From the NCBI RefSeq assembly GCF_025753815.1, contig NZ_JAOWRF010000191.1:1-48957 (forward strand): a DNA stretch of 48,957 nt. Reading direction: 5' to 3'. This document shows, piece by piece, positions 16,122 through 24,998 of the stretch. Each line of letters begins with the position of its first letter. The stretch's first letter is position 1. The notes beneath the pieces were generated by a model. It worked only from the letters and a program-made list of their open reading frames with translations. It did no database searches and was not told the DNA's origin. The stretch comes from Plectonema radiosum NIES-515 (GTDB lineage: Bacteria; Cyanobacteriota; Cyanobacteriia; Cyanobacteriales; Nostocaceae). The translations under genes and the position numbers were made by a program.

Positions 16122-18740
16122 TCAAATCGAATTGCTTTCAAAGTTAGCAATATCTAAAATAATCTGCAACCAAGTAGGAATTTCCGCATTGATTTGCGAT
16201 TCTTCCGCTGCAATGTATCTTAATAATGCTTCCTTTTTAGAAATATTTTGTAAACAAGGAACAATCTGATCCAAAATTCCTTCTAATTCGGCATTAACTT
16301 GCTGATTCACTTCACTAACATACTGCACAAGATGTAAACTGGCACTAGCAGTAATTTCATCTCGCAGTCGCAGCACTAAAAGTTGGTGATTAGCGGTTCT
16401 GGGGTTATTTTGGCTTCTTTCTGGCGCCCAATCAAAGATTTGTCCGATGTTGTGTTTATCGTCTTGACGCGCTAGGGGGAACATCTTAGCGGGGACGCTG
16501 GTTTTATTTTTGCTACTGACTTCGGAAATTATCGCTTCTTTCCATTGATTGGGATCGCATCCTAAAAGCAGTTTGTAATATAAATCTGCTTCTTCATCAC
16601 CAAATTTTTGTTGAATGTCTTGTTCTTGTTCGGGATGGAGAATTTCTCGCAAGCGATCGCGTTCTTTGGCTATCTGATTTGATAGCTTACTCAACGAGTC
16701 TACCACTGCTTGACTCAGGCGATCGCGTGCAAATTCTTCTAGTTCTTTAATTGTTTTTTCAAATGCCGGATAAAAATCATCGCTTTTGGTCGGGAGGGAA
16801 CTATTAATTTTATTTCCTCTATCAAATAATTTCCCTGCCGCACCTTTTGATTCTGTTAATGATATCATCCCATTGTTTGCTTTGTTGAAAAGCAAAGTCC
16901 ACTGACTCCAATTAAGTATTCTATAAGTTAGTTCGTCTTTCACCACATCGCTAACTGTAATTCCTCGTTTGTCTTTGAGTGGTTCTTTACTTAATTCTTT
17001 TTGGAATTTTCTGTAGGTTTTATCTAAGGTTTCAACGGCAAAGCGCAAATCAAGAAAAGATTGACTTTCTGCCATTGGTATGCCTTGTTGTTTAATTTCT
17101 TCTAAGATATTTTTCAACTTATCTTGTTGTTGATGCAAAGCATTAGCAGCTCGACGAGTGTCTTCATAAAGTTGCTTGAAACCGTGAGTAGCTACGTGAC
17201 TTTGAATCAATTCTCGCAGTTTATTAATACTGCCATCTTGAGCGAAGTAACTCAATTGTCTGCCTAGATGACTGCGGGAATCAGATTCTAACAAACGTTC
17301 GCTTAAACGTCCCCATTTTAATTGCAATCGCTTAGACCGATCTAAATAATCAGGATAATCTAAGTTAGCTAAAAACTCTGGTGAACCTGCTTTCACTTTA
17401 CTAGAACGTTTGGCTAAATCAGCTAATCCTAAAAGTGGTGATAGTAGAAGAATTCGCTCTTTTTGGCTGGTAAATGCTGATGCACCTCCAAGAGTTGTTT
17501 GCAAAACTTTGATTTGTTGGCAAACGGTGCTTTCTTTTAAAGGATTGTTATCTGATTTATCGTCAATTAAATTATCAAGTTCTCTTTCCCCACCTTCACT
17601 TTCTAAGGGTAGTTGATCGAAGCGTCCGACCCCTACTAAAATTAAATCTTTGAGGTCTTGTCCGGGACGTTGCTGCTGCATCATCGTGAAGATTTTGTTA
17701 GCGCGATCGCTTCCCGGAGATTTGCCATTTAGCAACACTAAAATAGTCTGTACTTCTGCCAATTCTCGCAACGACAAAAATGTATCTCTCACCCCCGAAT
17801 TAGCAGCACCCAATCCGGGAAAATCTAATAAAATAAACTCTGATGTTCCATTATTTCCGGAAACATCCCAAATATCTTTTGATATTTTTACCTCAATATC
17901 TACCCGACGAATCAACGGAAAGCTATTTTGTAATAACTTTGCGGGCAATCTTTGAGGTGCATTTGGTAATCTAATATGCGTTGGTGGTAAATCTTTAAAG
18001 TTGAGAGTCTGAATTGCCATCGGCTGATCGGCTAGGGTCAGTCCATCACGGGCAGTGGTAGCATCAATATTGTAGAGTCTACCACACATCGCCGCACCAT
18101 AAGAGTTATAAGCGCGAACGAAAGATACTAACTCCCGCAACAAATAACGCAACTCCAAGTTTTTACTATTGTTCCACGCTTCTTCACACCAGCTAAGGAT
18201 ATCATTCCACGTTTTCAGCTTTTCTTGGGGTATAGAAGACAATCCAGCTGCGATTGTTCTTCGATTTGCCTCCCCCAGCATAAAGCGCAAGCACTCATTC
18301 ACCTCGTCCTGAGTCAAATATTCCACAGTAAAATTACTCACTTGCGTAGTTGCAAAGTCTTCTTGCAGTTTGAGGTGAATGGCGGTAACATTGCCTGTGG
18401 TAGGATTCTCACTAATTGGTAAAGCATCTGCATAACCGATCAAACTGCCTAAAAGCAAAGTTTTTCCACTGCTGAATTCACCCATCACACCGATTTTCAC
18501 ACTTGATGTAGCAAGTTCTACAGTTTTCTGGGCAGCTTCCCGGAGGTGAATCAGACAGTCATCTAAGCTAGCTGGAACCCAATCTTCTTGTTTTGAAGGC
18601 TGTTGCGGTACTGAGTCTATTTTCCGGAGAATCGATTCACCATACTTTTGAAAACGATCCAGTTTTTCTGATTCCATAGCGAAGTTTTCTACTGATTTAA
18701 ATTGCATGTAATTTGTCTCACCAAAGATAGGCAGATCCAA
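16122..18740 (-). CDS. Dynamin-like large GTPase (SrfC-like)
   Basis: The product is 872 aa. The GTPase has a P-loop GEFSSGKT at residues 87-94, a switch-I Thr in NPTTGNVTA, a DxxG motif in LLDFPGLG (Asp306) and a diverged G4 in VGVGRFDQL. The rest is long helical stalk sequence (residues 500-870) with coiled-coil character and no clear membrane span. Bacterial dynamin-like proteins bind and remodel membranes, and some act in stress or antiviral defence. Here it is first in a same-strand cluster with an Hsp70-like ATPase and a third protein, an arrangement like SrfC with SrfB. In-frame Met12 and Met22 are alternative starts. The closest family is inferred by motif and context. Confidence 0.8.
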   Translation of the reverse strand: MDLPIFGETNYMQFKSVENFAMESEKLDRFQKYGESILRKIDSVPQQPSKQEDWVPASLDDCLIHLREAAQKTVELATSSVKIGVMGEFSSGKTLLLGSLIGYADALPISENPTTGNVTAIHLKLQEDFATTQVSNFTVEYLTQDEVNECLRFMLGEANRRTIAAGLSSIPQEKLKTWNDILSWCEEAWNNSKNLELRYLLRELVSFVRAYNSYGAAMCGRLYNIDATTARDGLTLADQPMAIQTLNFKDLPPTHIRLPNAPQRLPAKLLQNSFPLIRRVDIEVKISKDIWDVSGNNGTSEFILLDFPGLGAANSGVRDTFLSLRELAEVQTILVLLNGKSPGSDRANKIFTMMQQQRPGQDLKDLILVGVGRFDQLPLESEGGERELDNLIDDKSDNNPLKESTVCQQIKVLQTTLGGASAFTSQKERILLLSPLLGLADLAKRSSKVKAGSPEFLANLDYPDYLDRSKRLQLKWGRLSERLLESDSRSHLGRQLSYFAQDGSINKLRELIQSHVATHGFKQLYEDTRRAANALHQQQDKLKNILEEIKQQGIPMAESQSFLDLRFAVETLDKTYRKFQKELSKEPLKDKRGITVSDVVKDELTYRILNWSQWTLLFNKANNGMISLTESKGAAGKLFDRGNKINSSLPTKSDDFYPAFEKTIKELEEFARDRLSQAVVDSLSKLSNQIAKERDRLREILHPEQEQDIQQKFGDEEADLYYKLLLGCDPNQWKEAIISEVSSKNKTSVPAKMFPLARQDDKHNIGQIFDWAPERSQNNPRTANHQLLVLRLRDEITASASLHLVQYVSEVNQQVNAELEGILDQIVPCLQNISKKEALLRYIAAEESQINAEIPTWLQIILDIANFESNSI

Positions 18741-19446
18741 CGCAGATAGGTTTGTGAGAGTGGGAAGTTACAACTAGCAAAGTAATTTGGGTACGTGGTG
18801 CAGATACTTTACTAGCCACAAAACCGGAAAATGTCAATACCCATCAAGTGAAACATCTGTATAAGGTTCCAGTCCATTTTAATGGACTTGAGCTATAAGC
18901 CGTGGAATTAATTCTACGGCGGGTTATGAAGCTAATTGCAAATGGTGCAATATGTCAATATGAGCTAGTAATTTATTTCCGGAAAACAATGTAGAGATGT
19001 CCTTTGATCGCGTCTTTACAAGGGTTGTAAAGACGTAGCAGTGCTACGTCTCTATGTTTTCCAACAGATGTCTATTTATTTCCGGACGGGTTTTGCCAAG
19101 AATGAGATAACCCTAGTCGATATAGTTTATAGGACTTACGCATTGACAGAATAACAAAATCATGAATTGATAAATATGGGTCGTCTACTTTCCAGGTATC
19201 GGACAATCAGAGAAATTACTAAATCCTCGACAGCACAATGCAATCTAGACATAATCGTCCAATGCATTCAACTCCCATTGTGATCCGCTTTAAAAACGTG
19301 GCACTGTGGAGCTTCAAAGCATCTCGTGACCAGTTTTATTGACTACTTGAAAAAACATTTTCAGATTTCTTCAAAGTACCATTTATCGGTAAAAATGACA
19401 AATGGCGTTCATTGGGGGTTATCGATTGCCAGTTCAAAGCTGTTAA
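18741..19446. other. Gene-free stretch upstream of the three-gene cluster, rich in repeats
   Basis: It should contain the promoter of the GTPase cluster at its left edge, but I cannot place it. Two hairpins are clear: AGTCCATT/AATGGACT (18871-18888) and GCCGT.GAATTAATTC.ACGGC (18899-18920); the pair together looks like a dispersed cyanobacterial repeat. A hairpin block follows at 18980-19062. ATAGGACTTACGCA at 19129-19142 resembles an insertion-sequence end. No intact gene is seen. Confidence 0.5.
18980..19062. repeat. GTAGAGACG-family hairpin element
   Basis: GGAAAACAATGTAGAGATG and TCTCTATGTTTTCC are inverted arms, with an inner hairpin GTAAAGACGTAGCAGTGCTACGTCTCTA type. The outer text TTTATTTCCGGA occurs on both sides (18972 and 19075), so the element may carry a direct duplication of its target. 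Confidence 0.65.
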
Positions 19447-19915
19447 GAGGATGTCTGAAAAGTAAGAAAGCCCACGTAAGTGGCACATACTTATTGATAC
19501 CTTAGGCTTGCTTATAGTTGTCGTAATCACTGCGGCAAATGTGAGTGAACAAGCAGGCGCAAAACAAGTTTTGTTTAAACTTAATCAAGTACGCGATCGC
19601 ATGAATCGGTTGATTAAAATTTGGGTTGACGGGGGATATCGTGGAAAGGATTTTACGCACTGGCTCATTGATGTTTATCGCTGGCTCTGGAGTGTTGTGA
19701 CACGCCATGAGGAACAAAAAGGTTTTGTTGTTTTACCTAAACGTTGGCTTGTTGAGAGAACTTTTGGTTGGTTTAATTGGTGCCGACGATTAAGTAAAGA
19801 TTATGAAATTTTACCTCAGACGACAGAAACATTCATTTATATTGCCATGATTCGTTTAATGCTCAAGCAACTTGCGTTATGAAAATCACCTATCAGAAAC
19901 TTCTCAGACATCCTC
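19447..19915 (+). mobile_element. Internally deleted IS5-family element
   Basis: The ends are GAGGATGTCTGAAAAGT and its near-complement ACTTCTCAGACATCCTC. Both are flanked by TAA, a three-base TNA-type target duplication as in the IS1031 group of IS5. At 469 bp the element is about half normal size, and only the C-terminal part of the transposase remains. Confidence 0.65.
19467..19882 (+). pseudogene. IS5-family transposase, C-terminal remnant
   Basis: The intact reading stretch (from about 19490) gives IDTLGLLIVVVITAANVSEQ, then WVDGGYRGKDF (second DDE Asp) and KRWLVERTFGWFNWCRRLSKDYE (third residue, Glu), and ends LMLKQLAL. The first catalytic Asp region is missing, so it cannot transpose itself. 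It lies inside the 469-bp element. Confidence 0.85.
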
Positions 19916-19958
19916 TAAGTATGTAGACCTTTCACCTTACTGGACAGACGACAAAAAT

Positions 19959-20138
19959 ATGTCCATTCAAAAAGCCAATGAGAAAACAGGCTTGGATAAA
20001 AGAACTTTGTCAGCGGCAAAGAAAGGTCATCTCGATCGAGGACATTTTGAAACGCTATTTAAGTTGAAGGAGCTAGCTTCTGAGTTAGCGGGTAAGCCAT
20101 TAAATTTGGAGGAAATTTTCACAGACAAAGACAATTAA
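19959..20138 (+). pseudogene. Truncated helix-turn-helix protein
   Basis: The 59 residues from the ATG at 19959 include a recognition-helix-like stretch, ANEKTGLDKRTLSAAKKGHL, as in XRE-type regulators, then LFKLKELASELAGKPLNLEE. The first helices of a normal HTH domain are missing, and the IS5 element ends only 43 bp upstream. The insertion or later deletion probably removed the gene start. It might still be expressed from the ATG, but no ribosome-binding site is evident. Confidence 0.5.
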
Positions 20139-20214
20139 ATTTCCAGAGACTTGCCATAAGGAGACAGTTTTAGTCGGCGATCGAGTATCCAAAATTATTA
20201 TGGTGCTAATCAAT

Positions 20215-20397
20215 AACGTTCAATACCGACGGTAACCATCGTAAACGTGAGATACCCCAGCCAATCTTGCAGTTGCCCGAATACTTGCTTTTCCCCGACC
20301 AAAATCGTCGATTTGAATTTATTCTTGTATCCGCTCAATAGTTCCATCGAACGTAGCTGCAATCATAATTTCCAATCCTGGTTTTTCAACATTAATT
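20215..20397 (-). pseudogene. Broken gene fragment of unknown family
   Basis: On the minus strand a protein-like stretch reads EKPGLEIMIAATFDGTIERI, then a stop, then DDFGRGKASIRATARLAGVS and another stop. The last part looks like a small DNA-binding helix-turn-helix of phage type. At least two in-frame stops make it non-functional. Confidence 0.35.
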
Positions 20398-20458
20398 CTT
20401 CAAACTAACCACTCCTCCACTCCTTTCAACAGCACCAAGCACGGGACAAAAGCGACGG

Positions 20459-20692
20459 ATGAAAAGAGAACGACAAGAATTACAAGGAGGAATACGAACA
20501 AAACCTGTGGAGAAAAGTGCCGTGGAAAAAATCCAAGATGCGATCGCATTTTCAACCGAGTCAGGAATTACTACAAGTGAATTTATTGATAAATTAAATT
20601 CAACAGGTATAAAAGCATCATTGAATGTCAGCATTGAATTTTGTGGCACTCGGAAGCAATTCCTAAAACATCGATTCCCCTGTAATCGTTGA
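20459..20692 (+). pseudogene. Relaxase/mobilisation protein fragment
   Basis: KRRMKRERQELQGG (the upstream codons are also in frame) and FIDKLNSTGIKASLNVS match the linker region of plasmid and integrative-element relaxases, where a 'REREEL...FI.RL...GI.V..N' pattern precedes a conserved region. The nickase domain is absent, and the frame breaks after LNVS. It suggests that an integrative or mobilisable element once lay here. Confidence 0.45.
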
Positions 20693-20752
20693 TGTATAAG
20701 GGTAAATCCCCATTGACTACCCGTTAATTTGTTGGCGATCGCAATTGCTGCA

Positions 20753-21019
20753 TCATGCTTGGAAATCATGAAATAGCCTTGTCATTTGTGGATTGTACTT
20801 GCCCAAATTATTTGGGTCGAAGCGCTCGTACAATATATCCTTCTCTATTTCCTTTGCTTTAATTTCCGCTAGCTTTCAATGTTGTGGCGTATAAGGGTAA
20901 CCCGTTGAAATATAATAGCGCTTACCTGCAAAATGGAAGCGAAGCTGAATGCGATTATTTGAAAGGATAACCGAGACAGAACCCTTAGTAAGCCGACCTG
21001 TTGGTGTCTTAGTAGTCAT
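20753..21019 (-). pseudogene. Integrase N-terminal (arm-binding domain) remnant
   Basis: From the ATG at 21019 the minus strand reads MTTKTPTGRLTKGSVSVI, then LRFHFAGKRYYISTGYPYTP, an internal TGA at 20876-20878, then KLAEIKAKEIEKDILYERFD, and a stop at 20753. This is the start of a tyrosine integrase of the cyanobacterial type that has an arm-binding N-terminus. The catalytic domain is lost. It starts 170 bp from the 3' end of tRNA-Lys, the usual place for an integrase next to its attachment site. Confidence 0.65.
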
Positions 21020-21190
21020 GGCTAATTAATGGTGTAAATACCTTTTTAGATTACAGCAGGATTTACACCATCTTTACACCACTTTTGCTTTCAAATTGAC
21101 CTAAAAAGACCCAAAAATTTGTTTAGCGAATCCTCTATCATATCTCTGGAATTTTTTTAATGTAAGGGTTTTGATGTGTTTTCAAGGTAT

Positions 21191-21261
21191 GGGTGACCTG
21201 GGGCTCGAACCCAGAACCAACAGATTAAGAGTCTGATGCTCTACCATTGAGCTAGTCACCC
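21191..21261 (-). tRNA. tRNA-Lys (anticodon CUU)
   Basis: The minus strand gives a complete cloverleaf of 71 nt: acceptor stem GGGTGAC/GTCACCC, D-arm GCTC..GAGC, anticodon loop CTCTTAA (anticodon CTT), and T-arm CTGGG TTCGAGC CCCAG. CCA is not encoded. One T-T mismatch sits at the top of the anticodon stem. Its 3' end borders the integrase remnant. Confidence 0.93.
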
Positions 21262-21374
21262 CTATAGTCTTAATATCATAGCATACTTTTTAAGCATATG
21301 CCAGCATTTGCAAGGAAATCAAATTTAGTCAAGTTTGAAGATTGTGTGGATTGAGGAAAAGCAGAATGACAAGT

Positions 21375-21465
21375 AGACATAGGTGCAGAGTCATACGTAG
21401 AGACTATTCTGTGCTACGTCTCTTGGGGTTCGGACAACGCATAATTAATTTCTACTCCTATGTCT
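21375..21465. repeat. MITE-like element with AGACATAGG ends
   Basis: AGACATAGG (21375-21383) and CCTATGTCT (21457-21465) bracket a GTAGAGAC...CTACGTCTCT hairpin and the tail GGGGTTCGGACAACGCATAATTAATTT. The core is shared with the elements at 1445, 24851 and 32563 while the ends differ. Confidence 0.7.
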
Positions 21466-21476
21466 AGTGAGTTAGG

Positions 21477-22382
21477 CTAAAATTGGATGGTAAAGATGGT
21501 CTTATTATCAGCACTCTCTACATCAATTGTGGCTTTTAAATGTCTGACCATTTTCTTCACTAATGCTAATCCTAATCCAGTTCCACCATATTTGCACTTC
21601 TCATGATTGGGAATGCGGTAAAATGGATCGAAGATGCGTGAAAGTTGATCGTCGGGTATCTCAACGCCAGTATTGCTAATGCTAAGGCATACTGTGTTTG
21701 CTTTCAAGTAAGCTGAAACTGCGATCGCTTCACCACCAGGAGTATATTTGCAAGCATTATTTAACAATTCTGTGATAATACGCTCCAAATCTGTGATATC
21801 TATTTGTAAAGAAGGCAGTTCTTTAGCAATACTTAAATTTAATTGTAGCTGCTGACAGGAAATGCGTTCTCGAAAAGGCTCGACGATAGAAGGAAGCCAA
21901 CTTTGTAAGTCAATGGCTATTAAAGTCATTGGCTGAATGTCAGCTTCGAGGTATGCAAGTGTGAGCAAATCGTTAATTAATTTGCTTTCTCGTTCGCATT
22001 CGTTTTCAAGTATCTGGAAGAGTTGCGGAACTAATTCTATTTCTAATACTCCTTCTTGCTGGAGAAGACTTTCTAATGTTTGAGCTGCAAGACTGATGCT
22101 GGTTATGGGGGTTCGCAATTCATGAGAAAGGGTTCGCAAAAAGTCGTTTTTCAGATGTTTGAGTTTGTCTTGTTCTTTAACTTGTGCTTGTGCAGCTAAT
22201 TCAAGTCGTGCTTGACAAATATTGATTATTATCTGTAATTCTACACCAGAGTGAATTTTCTCGGCTATCCCTTTTAAAAGTTCCTCCCGCTGCGGGTCAA
22301 TTCCACCCTCATCAAGTGCGATCGCACTCGATGGTGATGTTTGTCTCAACTCTGCGGTTGATTCTAAGGGATTAATATTCAT
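21477..22382 (-). CDS. Sensor histidine kinase without a recognisable input domain
   Basis: From the ATG at 22382 the product is 301 aa; a TTG start at 22412 would add ten residues. The first 100 residues are hydrophilic and helical, without membrane segments. The kinase core is intact: H-box LSHELRTPITSIS, N-box ELLNNACKYTPGG, G1-like SNTGVEIPDD (Asn replacing the usual Asp), F-box FDPFYRI, and G2 GGTGLGLALV. It is predicted to autophosphorylate and pass phosphate to an unlinked response regulator. There is no regulator gene next to it. The G1 replacement is mild and common in active kinases. Confidence 0.87.
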   Translation of the reverse strand: MNINPLESTAELRQTSPSSAIALDEGGIDPQREELLKGIAEKIHSGVELQIIINICQARLELAAQAQVKEQDKLKHLKNDFLRTLSHELRTPITSISLAAQTLESLLQQEGVLEIELVPQLFQILENECERESKLINDLLTLAYLEADIQPMTLIAIDLQSWLPSIVEPFRERISCQQLQLNLSIAKELPSLQIDITDLERIITELLNNACKYTPGGEAIAVSAYLKANTVCLSISNTGVEIPDDQLSRIFDPFYRIPNHEKCKYGGTGLGLALVKKMVRHLKATIDVESADNKTIFTIQF

Positions 22383-22844
22383 GCGATCTTTGTCTAGTTT
22401 TGCTTTCTTCAACTCACAGTGCTCTATTGTATATATAATATTTGGATAAATTTTTCACTCCCCCGGAAACAATCTATTCGAGCGCATTCGCTCATCAATG
22501 TTTATATCTTTCTCGACTTTTCCTGCCTTAGCTCCCGAAGCCTAATTGATATCAGTTGGAAAAATCCTGCTTTTTGAAGCCGAAAATGTATTTGCACGTT
22601 CACCTAAACTTACTTACAGCAGTTTTCATGTATTTAGACCACACTCATGTTTTCTGTATTTCTTCCTTTGCGGCTTTGCTCCGAGTGCGATCTGCTAAAA
22701 ATAATCTGGTTCATTTACCTGAAAATTGCTGTAATGTTAATATTTTCTGAAAATCTTTGCATATACTTAATGATCAATCAATTATATTCTGATAATTCTT
22801 TACAATTCTTAATCTTTTTTGATAACAACATTTTAGCTTCAAAC
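22383..22844. other. Intergenic stretch, nothing clear
   Basis: It is AT-rich, with one small hairpin GAGCG/CGCTC (22481-22494). Reading all frames gives only short, low-complexity stretches. It probably holds the promoter of the kinase gene at its left edge. Confidence 0.4.
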
Positions 22845-23414
22845 TTACCCCAAAATTTTGTCCGCATTTATACCTGTAATAATAGCAACTAAAAGCCAAG
22901 TAATAGCTAAACCGACAATTTCGCCTAAAAATAGCCGTGAGATGAAGTACAAAAACATACCAACGATAGAACCTACAGGTATAGCGATCGCCCAACTGAG
23001 GGAACTTACTAATATCCATCTCCAAGCTAAGGGAACTCCCTGAGAAATAGCCAACCATTGGAAGAATCCGATTGCAAAACCGCCAATTGCTCCATAAATT
23101 GAGCCATAAACGACTCGAAAAGGGAAAAATTGACTTGTGGAGACGATCCAGCCCATAGCACCAACACTGATAGCCGTGATGACAACCCAACCCAAAACAG
23201 TTGATAACACCCACATCAAAGAGAAGATGCGAATTCTGAGAATCAAACTTTGAGGAAGTGCGATCGCGAAAGAGCCGATAGCAGCTTGTAAAATTCCCAC
23301 ATCTGCCTTTTCGCCAATTTCAATAAAAAGCAAACTGAACAAAAAGCCGCTAACAGTAGTTACAGTCCACAGCAAAGTGAACCCTAGTTCAGATTTTACA
23401 GGTTTTGGTAGCAT
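22845..23414 (-). CDS. Polytopic membrane protein of unknown function
   Basis: The product is 189 aa with five to six hydrophobic segments (about 10-32, 40-58, 65-92, 100-122, 130-155 and 160-185). The glycine-rich patterns are GSIYGAIGGFAIGFFQW and WAIAIPVGSIVGMFLYF. There are no catalytic motifs. It begins only 5 bp after the stop of the glycoside-hydrolase gene on the same strand, so the two are probably co-transcribed. I cannot name the family; it may be an inner-membrane protein related to envelope metabolism. Confidence 0.7.
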   Translation of the reverse strand: MLPKPVKSELGFTLLWTVTTVSGFLFSLLFIEIGEKADVGILQAAIGSFAIALPQSLILRIRIFSLMWVLSTVLGWVVITAISVGAMGWIVSTSQFFPFRVVYGSIYGAIGGFAIGFFQWLAISQGVPLAWRWILVSSLSWAIAIPVGSIVGMFLYFISRLFLGEIVGLAITWLLVAIITGINADKILG

Positions 23415-23419
23415 TATTT

Positions 23420-24652
23420 TTAAGGCTGCAATACTTTTTTGGCTGTGGGGTTGAAAATTTCACTAAAAGCGAGACGTCGTTCTTTAGGGGATTCGGGTGC
23501 GATGTAACCCCATAAACTTTCCCAATAGAAAAAAGAGATACCATCAAAATGGCGATCGCGTACCATTTTCACTTGTTCTTTAATTTGGGCAATTTCCACA
23601 GAATCGCGTAAAGTACCGGTTGATATTCCTATGACTACAGGTATTTGACTAAGCGCAAATTGTACCGATGGTGCGCTGATTTCTGCCATAAAACTGTCTG
23701 GATCATCTCGATATACCTGCAAAATCAACTCATCCACCAAACCTTTTTTTACCCAACTTTCCCAATCTTGTAAGTAATATTTATAAGCGAAAGCTTGAGA
23801 ATTCGGGGATAGAGATATTTTGGCATTCGGTTTAACTTTTTTGACTGCTTGATGAATGGACACCATGAAATCTGTAATTTTATCGGCTCGCCAACGCATC
23901 CATTCTGGGTTAAAAATATCTTTAGGAGGACTTTTACCTTGATGTTCTTGTTGATAAACTTCCACAGTAAAAGCATCATAACCAAACTGTACAGGCATTG
24001 CAAAGTGGTCATCAAGCTGAATGCCATCGACATTGTAATTACTAACAATTTCCAGAATTAACGCTTTCATAAACTCTTGAACTTGCGGATGAAGAGGATT
24101 CAGCCAAGCCACCTTATTTACAAAGCGGTTGTTGATTTCTTCTGGAGGAGTTTCTTTAATAGATTTAATACCCGATTGCCCAATTGTCAACCACTCCGGA
24201 TATTTTTTTGCCAATTGTGAATTATGGGGTGTCATCAACCCATATTCAAACCAAGGAATGACACTCAATTTTTTAGCATTAGAAAGCTTGACTAAGGTTG
24301 TGAAAGCATCTCTTCCCCCGTGCATGAATTTTAGCAAAGGTTGAGAATCTGAACCTGTTATTTGTTTGGCAAGGAGACTTTTATAAAAAGTATATCCTCG
24401 ATTCCAAACTACAGGATAAATTGTATTAAAATTCAGCGCTGAGAGTTGATTTAAAGCGCGATTGATACCCCAAGGGACAAATAGCACACCACTTGCAACA
24501 TTAGTCAGCCAAACCCCACGAATTTCTGGTATTTGGGGGGAATTTATACTTTGAGTATTAACAGGTAAATCAGGTAGCGAAAATACTGTTAACTTGAGTA
24601 TTAATCCTAAATATAATAAGTAAAATAGGCAATAACGAGCAAAGCGGTTCAT
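23420..24652 (-). CDS. GHL10-type family 10-like glycosyl hydrolase, exported
   Basis: The product is 410 aa with an N-terminal signal or anchor segment (YCLFYLLYLGLILKLTVF). The barrel begins GVWLTNVASGVLF, continues with NFNTIYPVVWNRGYTFY and VIPWFEYGLM, and has VDGIQLDDHF, whose Asp residues are the expected catalytic site, followed by SLSPNSQAFAYKYY and LQVYRDDPDSF near the C-terminus. The GHL10 family acts on polysaccharide or peptidoglycan-like substrates outside the cytoplasm. The downstream membrane-protein gene is 5 bp away. The 346 bp upstream to glcD hold a MITE and a terminator hairpin. Confidence 0.87.
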   Translation of the reverse strand: MNRFARYCLFYLLYLGLILKLTVFSLPDLPVNTQSINSPQIPEIRGVWLTNVASGVLFVPWGINRALNQLSALNFNTIYPVVWNRGYTFYKSLLAKQITGSDSQPLLKFMHGGRDAFTTLVKLSNAKKLSVIPWFEYGLMTPHNSQLAKKYPEWLTIGQSGIKSIKETPPEEINNRFVNKVAWLNPLHPQVQEFMKALILEIVSNYNVDGIQLDDHFAMPVQFGYDAFTVEVYQQEHQGKSPPKDIFNPEWMRWRADKITDFMVSIHQAVKKVKPNAKISLSPNSQAFAYKYYLQDWESWVKKGLVDELILQVYRDDPDSFMAEISAPSVQFALSQIPVVIGISTGTLRDSVEIAQIKEQVKMVRDRHFDGISFFYWESLWGYIAPESPKERRLAFSEIFNPTAKKVLQP

Positions 24653-24834
24653 TTGTGGCTTTGACTAACTGTTCTCGGCTATTGTAAACTACAAACTCAA
24701 ATCTTCTAAATCCGGATTTTTATCAATTTTTTCTCAAGTAAAAAAAATCAACTTTATCTGTGGTTAAAAATACATTTAAAGTAGATTTTGCCAATAAATA
24801 TAATATAAATGAATTGCGAAAATTGATAACTTTA

Positions 24835-24969
24835 GATCCCCGACAACTCTCAATACGGTTCGGTTAACGTATGTAGAGACTACCAAGTGCAACGTCTATA
24901 CAAGGGTTTTGGGTTCACAAATATTTTTAACCGAACCGTATTGCGACAACTCTGAGGAAGTCGGGGATC
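24835..24969 (-). terminator. glcD terminator hairpin interrupted by a MITE
   Basis: GATCCCCGAC (24835-24844) and GTCGGGGATC (24960-24969) are perfect 10-bp arms. Without the 93-bp insertion and one copy of its target duplication, they would enclose a short loop just downstream of glcD. The sequence is a widespread cyanobacterial hairpin; as a terminator it would serve glcD. Confidence 0.6.
24851..24943. mobile_element. 93-bp MITE with 10-bp target site duplication
   Basis: Perfect 17-bp terminal inverted repeats CAATACGGTTCGGTTAA and TTAACCGAACCGTATTG enclose a GTAGAGAC...GTCTATAC core and a CAAGGGTTTTGG tail. CGACAACTCT occurs directly on both sides (24841-24850 and 24944-24953), which is clear evidence of transposition into the loop of the glcD hairpin. 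Confidence 0.85.
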
Positions 24970-24998
24970 TTGTTTAAAAATGCATCTTAGCGCAAAAT

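Noticed and set aside
15928-16125. 65-codon minus-strand reading frame between the GTPase and ATPase genes
   Set aside because: It is made entirely from the inverted-repeat element (CAGAGG repeats and hairpin).
20392-20769. 125-codon minus-strand reading frame
   Set aside because: It lies opposite the relaxase-like fragment, which fits a known family better, and runs through the broken integrase region.
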